A DNA stretch of 64,000 bases from Candidatus Pacearchaeota archaeon (GTDB taxonomy: Archaea > Nanobdellota > Nanobdellia > Pacearchaeales > DTIR01): positions 241,528 through 305,527 of the forward strand of contig JAGVXL010000001.1 in assembly GCA_018303805.1 (NCBI GenBank), read 5' to 3'. Position 1 is the stretch's first letter; every line of letters begins with the position of its first letter. The position numbers and the translations under genes were made by a program. A model generated the notes under the pieces. That model saw only the letters and a program-made list of their open reading frames with translations, was not told the origin of the DNA and ran no database searches. Below, one piece after another: positions 58,103 through 64,000 of the stretch.

Positions 58103-58561
58103 ATGGCAAAAGTGGTGAAAGATTCTGCCTTAAGCGAATTGATTCTAAGAAAATATGAAAAGCCCTATAATCTCAACAGAAGAGATACTGTAAAGAAAAT
58201 TTGTCTGAGCTTGGGCTTGTTGCAGGCAGGTGACAGCAGGGATATTATTGTAGATATTCTGCTTGTGTTGATAGAAACAAGCAAGGAAAAAAGGGAGCTT
58301 GAAGTTAAACAAATACAAGAGAAAGCAGTAAAAATCAGGCAAGAAAACAGCTTAGAGGCAAAGGGCATAGCAGAGTCAAACATTAGAAGGCAGCTGAAGA
58401 GATTAAGGGATTTGATGATTGTTGAAAAGCAGGCAAACGGCTACAAGCTGAGCGAGTTTGAATCTTTAAGTAGCATATTCAAGAATAAGATAGAGGGTTT
58501 TTTGCTGCCCCAAATCCTCACAAGGATAAAGGAATATCTTGCTGAACTGGAAAAGAGTTAA
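58103..58561 (+). CDS. Winged-helix-like hypothetical protein
   Basis: IAESNIRRQLKRLRDLMIVEKQANGYKLSEF. Confidence 0.5.
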   Translation: MAKVVKDSALSELILRKYEKPYNLNRRDTVKKICLSLGLLQAGDSRDIIVDILLVLIETSKEKRELEVKQIQEKAVKIRQENSLEAKGIAESNIRRQLKRLRDLMIVEKQANGYKLSEFESLSSIFKNKIEGFLLPQILTRIKEYLAELEKS

Positions 58562-58789
58562 CTTAATCCTTTTATTATTCCGCTTAAATATGGCATTTGC
58601 CTTTCGATAACCTCTTTCTTGCATTCTCATTCGATTTTAAAAAATCCAAAAGGTTTATCCCTTGATATAAATAACCTTTATTTAGGTTGTAATAACCCTG
58701 ATGATAGTTATATTCAGACATTTCTATAAAAGTTGTCAGGATTGAAAGGCAGGAAATGTTTTTATTTGTTCATGCTATAGATTATTAGG

Positions 58790-59857
58790 ATGAAACTAAA
58801 AAGAGATGCTCGCGGGAGGTTTGCGAAAGGCAATGTTCCCCCATTGAAGGCATTGGGGAACATGCCTGAATGGTGGAGGATGAAGGATTCCTTTGCAAAG
58901 AAGAAGCTGTATGCTGAAAACCCTTCACTTGCGAAACAGCATTCTGATTTTATGTATGAATATTACAAAAATCCTGCAAACAGGGAAAAGACAAGGAAGG
59001 CTGTTCTTGATTTCTTGAAGAAGAATAAGGATTTTGGAAGGAGAGTGAGTGCAAAGCTGGTTGAATATAATAAAAAAAATCCTGAAGCTTCTGCAAGGCA
59101 TAGAAGATTTATGCATGATTACTGGAGCAATGATAAGAAAAGGAAAGAAAAAAGCCTTGAGATGAAGCAGATGTACAGGGAAAATCCTGACAAAAGAAAG
59201 AGGTTAAGCGAGTTCAAGATTTTGTATTACAAAAAGCATCCTGAACTGAAAATCCTGATTGGAAGGAATACTGCCAGGTTTTTTGCATCAGCAAAAAATA
59301 GAAAGCTGGCTGCTGAAAGGATGAATGAAAGATACAAGAATCACCCTTATTTAAAAAAAGAGATTAGTGAGGCAAAACAGCTTTACTATGAAAAGCATCC
59401 TGCTGCATTAAGGAAGCTTCTTGAATATGGCAAAAAGGCATGCAAGAGGCATCTTAGAACAAAACAGAAATGGCTTGTCATGAGTTTTGGAGAAAAAAGG
59501 ATTGCGGATTTCTGCTATGATATAAAAGAGCCGTTATTGTATGAATCTGTGGAATTAAATTTTCCTGAAATGGACCCTGTGCCTGATTTTTTCATGCCAA
59601 GGCTTAATGTTCTTGTGGAGTTTTATGGAGGGCATTACAAGGCATGGAAGTCAAAGGTAAAAAAGAACAGGCTCTATAAAAAATACAAAATTCCTGTTAT
59701 TTTTATAACTCCTGCAGAACTTGACAATTTGGATTATTATCTTATCAAAGAGGCTGAAAGAATGAGCAAGACTGCAATTTGTAGGGATTTTAATGTTAAG
59801 AATTGGGCTTTGAATAAGAAAGGGCTGACAGAAGGGGAATTGAAAAGCCAAAAATAA
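58790..59857 (+). CDS. Putative free-standing endonuclease with repeated helical modules; paralog of 29336-29998
   Basis: N-terminal KRDARGRFAKGN; repeats (YYKNPANREK...); CKRHLRTKQKWLVMSFGEKRIADF...VPDFFMPRLNVLVEFYGG...ITPAEL. Confidence 0.65.
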   Translation: MKLKRDARGRFAKGNVPPLKALGNMPEWWRMKDSFAKKKLYAENPSLAKQHSDFMYEYYKNPANREKTRKAVLDFLKKNKDFGRRVSAKLVEYNKKNPEASARHRRFMHDYWSNDKKRKEKSLEMKQMYRENPDKRKRLSEFKILYYKKHPELKILIGRNTARFFASAKNRKLAAERMNERYKNHPYLKKEISEAKQLYYEKHPAALRKLLEYGKKACKRHLRTKQKWLVMSFGEKRIADFCYDIKEPLLYESVELNFPEMDPVPDFFMPRLNVLVEFYGGHYKAWKSKVKKNRLYKKYKIPVIFITPAELDNLDYYLIKEAERMSKTAICRDFNVKNWALNKKGLTEGELKSQK

Positions 59858-59889
59858 ATAAGAAAAAGGTTTAAAGCTAAAAAATACCC

Positions 59890-60777
59890 CTATCTTAAAT
59901 AACCCCTGTTTGAATCAAGATATTTTCTGAAAAACCACTGCAGGAATATGCCTTTATCCTTCTTTATTTGCGCCCTCTCCAGCGCATTATAATAGCTGTT
60001 CCTTTTTTCATAGGTTATATCCAGCATAGGAAGTTTATTCTTATTCAGAATGAAATTCATCATCATCCTTGAGATTCTCCCATTACCATCTCCAAAAGGG
60101 TGGATTGTTACAAATTTTAAATGCACTAACGCTGCCAATTCAACTGGATTCAGCTTATTCCTGCTTTTGCCATACCACTCAAAAAATTCTCTCAGCAAAG
60201 GCTGCAATTCTGCAGGAAAGGGCGGCAGAAACCTGCTTCCTGAAATCTTAACCTGATGCTCCCTTATCCTGCCCGCCATGTCTGGCTTCGTATTCTCAAG
60301 CAGTTTCTTATTCCAGTATAACACTATCTGCAATGTTAAGTCTTTTTTGTAATCCAGCATTTCATAGAAAAGTTTTTTGTGGGCTTCTGCTTCCTTTATG
60401 TCCCTGACTGGCTTGTCTTTTGGTGTTATGCCCCGCTCAAGCAGGTTTGCAGTGTCCCTAAGGCTTAATTTAGAGCCCTCTATCCTCTGGGTGTTGTAAG
60501 TAAACCTGACTGCAAAATCCTCCCTTTCCTTTTCTTGTGCAGACAGTGGTGTAACCTTTGTTTCCTGTGCATAATTTTTTCTTATTTTATCAAACAAGCC
60601 AAACCACTTTTCCTTGTAAATCTCAAGAATAAATTTTCTTTTTAATTCCTCAATATTCTCTGGAATCTGCTTGCCGAGATAAAGCTCTTTCTTCTCAACT
60701 CTATCTTTCACTCTCCTGCTATGGTTCAGGTAGTAGTATTCTTCCCCTTTTATTATTTTCTTGCTTACGGATACCAT
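59890..60777 (-). CDS. Fic-family protein with N-terminal inhibitory-type motif
   Basis: HPFGDGNGRISR; TQRIEGS. Confidence 0.92.
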   Translation of the reverse strand: MVSVSKKIIKGEEYYYLNHSRRVKDRVEKKELYLGKQIPENIEELKRKFILEIYKEKWFGLFDKIRKNYAQETKVTPLSAQEKEREDFAVRFTYNTQRIEGSKLSLRDTANLLERGITPKDKPVRDIKEAEAHKKLFYEMLDYKKDLTLQIVLYWNKKLLENTKPDMAGRIREHQVKISGSRFLPPFPAELQPLLREFFEWYGKSRNKLNPVELAALVHLKFVTIHPFGDGNGRISRMMMNFILNKNKLPMLDITYEKRNSYYNALERAQIKKDKGIFLQWFFRKYLDSNRGYLR

Positions 60778-60876
60778 ATTGCTTATTATATCTACATATT
60801 TATAAATATTTCTATTTTATCAGAATTGTAGGGTTAAATATCCTTTGGGCAGTGCTCCTTTCGCCGCAAGAAAAAG

Positions 60877-60884
60877 TTTAAAAA
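60877..60884 (+). promoter_or_regulatory. TATA box of the 60907 ncRNA
   Basis: AAGTTTAAAAAGG centred about 26 nt before the 5' stem. Confidence 0.6.
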
Positions 60885-60906
60885 GGGGAGGGTATAAGGT
60901 ATATAT

Positions 60907-60987
60907 GTATCCTAGCTAGGGAGGTCGTCCTGTAAAGTCTGGAGGGACAAACTAGATTTCGGCCCTCTCATGGGGGTCCACGGATAC
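60907..60987 (+). ncRNA. Independently transcribed structured RNA of unassigned class (~81 nt)
   Basis: Closing stem GTATCC/GGATAC, inner GGGAGG/CCTCTC pairing, TATA at expected distance, T-rich run TTTTTATTTTTT just downstream. Confidence 0.6.
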
Positions 60988-60995
60988 ATCAATTT

Positions 60996-61304
60996 TTATT
61001 TTTTCAAAAATTTCTCTACTTCCTCAAGGCTTATTTTAACATACCCTTTCATCTGGTTTTTTGTATCTTTTCTCATTAAATAAGCATATTTGTCTGCATT
61101 AGACTCCTTAGGCAGTTTGGTATATCTAAAGATAGGTTTTAATTTCAGCAAGTCCCCTAAGAAATATTTTAAATTTGAAGTTATGTCTTTTTCATGTCCC
61201 TGAAAATCCTTGCAAATTTCAATACCTGCTTCTCTATTGCTATGTCTAAAATCTATACTCTTAAAGAGATAGTAAATAATGATGCAGTAAACTCTCACTC
61301 TCAA
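60996..61304 (-). CDS. Hypothetical protein
   Basis: 102-aa ORF overlapping the next one by ATGA. Confidence 0.4.
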   Translation of the reverse strand: MRVRVYCIIIYYLFKSIDFRHSNREAGIEICKDFQGHEKDITSNLKYFLGDLLKLKPIFRYTKLPKESNADKYAYLMRKDTKNQMKGYVKISLEEVEKFLKK

Positions 61305-61486
61305 TAGGGCTTTTCCTTGTTGCGAGTCTGCATATCTATTTCTTTATTAGCATGTTTAAATCTTAGTTTCCTAATCAAATCCCTATCAAACTTAAACCCC
61401 TTTATCAGATTGTTTTTATCTGCAACAACAATGGTGTAATCTGAACTGAATATATCTTCCCCACTTACATCAATTTCAAAAAGCAT
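61301..61486 (-). CDS. Hypothetical protein, possibly 5' part of a split gene
   Basis: MLFEIDVSGEDIFSSDYTIVVADKNN... Confidence 0.35.
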   Translation of the reverse strand: MLFEIDVSGEDIFSSDYTIVVADKNNLIKGFKFDRDLIRKLRFKHANKEIDMQTRNKEKPY

Positions 61487-61668
61487 TACCGTTATATAAT
61501 AAATTAATATAAAAATCTAACTATCAATTCACAAATATAAAAAACCCCGGAGTAAGGTTTAAAAACCTCTTTTTTCTTAGTGCCTTACCGGTATTACTAC
61601 AAGGAGACTATAAAGGTTCAAGGAAAGGTATCGGAAAACCTTGGTTTTCTGATGTAGGAGGTTGAAAT

Positions 61669-62304
61669 ATGAAAGAAGAATTTTTACAAGCATTGCAGGA
61701 TTTAAGGAAGATAAGTGCAGAAAAGCCAAGAAAATTTGAGCAGACAGTTGATTTAATTCTTAATTTAAGGGATTTTGATGTAAGGAAACAGTCATTGAAT
61801 TTGTTTGTGCCAATGCCCCATAAAGCAAAAGATGTCAGAATTTGCGCCTTTCTGGAAAGGCAGAGCAAGAATTTTGATTTCTGCATAACAAAGGCGGAGA
61901 TTGAAGGGTGGCAAAACAAGAAAGATGTTAAGAAGCTTGTAAAGGACTATGATTTTTTTGTTTCTCTTGCAAGTCTGATGCCTAAAATAGCAACGCAATT
62001 CGGCAGGGTTCTTGGCCCAGTAGGAAAGATGCCCTCCCCCCAGCTAGGCGTTTTGGCAAGCCAGGATGAAGCAAGAGAAAAAGAGCTTGTTGAAAAAATA
62101 AGGGGCATGGCAAGAATAAAAGCAAAAGAGCCAAGCATAAAAATAGCCATAGGCAAAGAGAAAATGCCTGATGAAGAACTCGTAGAAAATGCTGTTGCAA
62201 TATATAATGCTGTCCTGCCTGCATTGCCAAAAGGCAGGGACAATTTTAGGTCAGTCATGCTCAAATTTACAATGAGCAAGCCAGTAAAAATAAAGTTCAA
62301 ATAA
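61669..62304 (+). CDS. rpl1: 50S ribosomal protein uL1
   Basis: QFGRVLGPVGKMPSPQLGVLA; KGRDNFRSVMLKFTMSKPVKIK. Confidence 0.95.
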   Translation: MKEEFLQALQDLRKISAEKPRKFEQTVDLILNLRDFDVRKQSLNLFVPMPHKAKDVRICAFLERQSKNFDFCITKAEIEGWQNKKDVKKLVKDYDFFVSLASLMPKIATQFGRVLGPVGKMPSPQLGVLASQDEAREKELVEKIRGMARIKAKEPSIKIAIGKEKMPDEELVENAVAIYNAVLPALPKGRDNFRSVMLKFTMSKPVKIKFK

Positions 62305-62316
62305 GCTCTTTTAGGA

Positions 62317-62422
62317 CAGAGGAAATCTGCTGATTTCCTACAGGGAAAATCTATAGATTTTCCATGCCCCAAAAACCGAAAGGTTTTTGCGGTGCCCCGA
62401 AAATCTTGGAAGATTTTCGCGG
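62317..62422 (+). repeat. Composite multi-hairpin intergenic repeat, copy 2
   Basis: About 75 bp identical to copy 1 (8077-8208); lies between uL1 and uL10. Confidence 0.85.
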
Positions 62423-62445
62423 AAAGACCTTGGAGAAAAAATAAA

Positions 62446-63372
62446 ATGGAAGCAAAAATCATGGCTGAAAAACCAGAAAAGAAAGAAGAGAAAAAAATGA
62501 AAAAGATAGAGACAAAAGTGTCAGCAAGAAAGCTGAAAATTTTGGATGAACTCGTAAAACTGTTGATAGGGCACAATACAGTTATAATCTCTTCATTAAA
62601 GGGGATGCCATCTGCGCAATTCCAGAAAATCAGGAAAAAACTGAAAGGCAGGGCTGCAATCAAGGTTATCAAGAAGAATGTCATGGCAAGGGCGATGGAA
62701 GAGGCAAGCAAAAAGAAAGGCGAGGAGCATCTGAAAGAAATAGAAAAGTATCTTGAAGAGGGCTCAGCAGTTTTATTCTCTGAGCTGGATGCATTTGAGC
62801 TTGCGGGAATCCTGGCGGATGAGAGGGTTTTAGTCAAGGCAAAGCCAGGGCAGATTGCATTGCAGGACATACAGATAGATGCAGGCCAGACTGACATTCC
62901 AGCAGGGCCGATGATAAGCGAGTTTGGGAGTATCGGAATAAAGATAGGCATTGAGCAGGGCAAGATTACAGTAAAAGAATCCAAGACACTTGTAAAGCAG
63001 GGAGAGAAAATTTCAGAGGGTGTTGCAGGAATACTCGCAAAGATTGAGATACTGCCATTCAGCATAGGCTTGGAGCCAATAGCAGCCTTTGACGCAAAAA
63101 CAGGGAAAACCTATGCGGGCATCAAAGTAAACAAGCATGAAGCCCTTGAAACATTCAAGAAATCATTCTCAGATGCAAGGGCATTGGCGATTTCAGTAAG
63201 TTATCCTGCTGCTGAAGTCATAAGCATGATTATTGCAAAGGCGGCAATGCAGGAAAAGGCAGTTGCTGCTTTGATAAAGCCTGAGACAGGTAAAGAACAA
63301 GTTGCTTCATCAGCTGAAACAAGCACTCAAGAGACTAAATCTACTCAAGGAGAAAATTTACAAGGAGGTTAA
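62446..63372 (+). CDS. rplP0: 50S ribosomal protein uL10 (P0)
   Basis: [52 protein letters not shown]. Confidence 0.93.
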   Translation: MEAKIMAEKPEKKEEKKMKKIETKVSARKLKILDELVKLLIGHNTVIISSLKGMPSAQFQKIRKKLKGRAAIKVIKKNVMARAMEEASKKKGEEHLKEIEKYLEEGSAVLFSELDAFELAGILADERVLVKAKPGQIALQDIQIDAGQTDIPAGPMISEFGSIGIKIGIEQGKITVKESKTLVKQGEKISEGVAGILAKIEILPFSIGLEPIAAFDAKTGKTYAGIKVNKHEALETFKKSFSDARALAISVSYPAAEVISMIIAKAAMQEKAVAALIKPETGKEQVASSAETSTQETKSTQGENLQGG

Positions 63373-63377
63373 AAAAA

Positions 63378-63653
63378 ATGGAATATGTATATGCAGCTTT
63401 GTTGCTTCACAAACTAGGCAAGGGAATAGAAGAAGATGCAGTGAAGAGGATAGTTGAATCTGCAGGCATAACAGCAGATGAAGCCAAGGTGAAGACACTT
63501 GTCGCTTCATTGAAGGGAGTTGACATTGAGAAGGCAATCGCAGAATCAGCAGCCCAGTTGGCAGCGCCAGCGGCAAAAACAGAAGCAAAGGCAGAGCACA
63601 AGGAAGAGAAGAAAGAAGCAGCTGCAGAAGGATTGTCAGCTTTATTTGGCTAG
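63378..63653 (+). CDS. rpl12: 50S ribosomal protein P1 (L12)
   Basis: [54 protein letters not shown], Ala/Lys-rich hinge. Confidence 0.95.
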   Translation: MEYVYAALLLHKLGKGIEEDAVKRIVESAGITADEAKVKTLVASLKGVDIEKAIAESAAQLAAPAAKTEAKAEHKEEKKEAAAEGLSALFG

Positions 63654-63690
63654 TTTTTATTTTTTGCATAATTCTAAAGCCAATAAGCTG

Positions 63691-63886
63691 ATGCCTTCTG
63701 AAAATAGTAAAATGGAAACTCCCTTAATGAGGAAAGCAGGAGAAAACAAAAACAGCATTTCTGAATTATTGAAAATATTGTGCTGCCCTAAATGAAATGG
63801 CGATTTAAAAAAATCAAAAAAAAATACTTTTCTGCACAAAATGCAAGAAAATTTCAAATAATACTCCTTTCATGCTTGCAAATTAG
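63691..63886 (+). pseudogene. Trm112/UPF0434-like zinc-ribbon remnant
   Basis: ISELLKILCCPK-(TGA)-NGDLKKSKKK, then frameshift, CTKCKKISNNTPFMLAN; compare family pattern LLxILxCPxCxGxL...CxxCxxxYPIxxGIPVML. Confidence 0.5.
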
Positions 63887-63931
63887 GGGAAAAGGCAAAA
63901 ATTAAAAAGCGGTTTTTCTTCTTGTTATCAA

Positions 63932-64000
63932 GCCGACGTGGGACAATGGCACTCCGCCTGCCTTGAGTCTACAGTTTCTTTTTAGAAACAGAGGAAATCA
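63932..64000 (+). tRNA. 5' part of an interrupted or split tRNA-Ser (UGA), running off window end
   Basis: GCCGACG-TG-GGA-CAATGGCAC-TCC-G-CCTGC-CTTGAG; TATA ATTAAAAAG about 27 nt upstream; no 3' anticodon-stem partner GCAGG follows directly. Confidence 0.5.

Noticed and set aside
59890-60777. Fic protein as part of a novel toxin system
   Set aside because: Standard Fic motif with its own N-terminal inhibitory-type helix; common family, no unusual partner gene.
60907-60987. Calling the structured RNA a tRNA
   Set aside because: Only a 6-bp closing stem; no T arm GTTCRANNC, no anticodon arm, no CCA-type 3' acceptor geometry.
61947-63065. 372-aa minus-strand ORF
   Set aside because: Antisense to uL1/uL10; Ser/Phe/Leu-rich composition typical of a shadow frame.
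63793-63795. TGA as selenocysteine or reassigned codon
   Set aside because: A second lesion (frameshift) follows, no SECIS-like element was seen, and other genes here use TGA as a normal stop.

Overview
The window is AT-rich, gene-dense archaeal DNA. Short intergenic spacers, TATA-box promoters about 25 nt upstream of leaderless or short-leader genes, archaeal ribosomal proteins (uL11, uL1, uL10, P1/L12, eL43, eL40), RpoP, prefoldin beta, PCNA, aIF5A, SepF, an S-layer protein, an archaeosortase-like protein and a PriS-PriL-like fused primase together suggest a DPANN archaeon (Pacearchaeota/Woesearchaeota-like). That lineage is an inference, not proven here. I call three tRNA loci: Pro-UGG, Ala-CGC, and an interrupted Ser-UGA 5' part at the right edge. 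There is no CRISPR array and no intact transposase. The most notable item is a candidate RiPP-type locus at 30081-32892. It has a 34-aa Cys-rich peptide gene (absent from the supplied ORF track) with its own promoter, convergent with a radical SAM/SPASM maturase that directly follows a cysteinyl-tRNA synthetase gene. Other notable items are: an ispG/ispH deletion scar; a dispersed multi-hairpin intergenic repeat family with an apparent empty site; tandem covarying stem-loops with a conserved loop after tRNA-Pro; an orphan ~81-nt structured RNA with its own promoter; a HEPN-MNT module between 51-bp direct repeats; and two paralogous putative free-standing endonucleases. All calls are by eye; no database search or folding was run.
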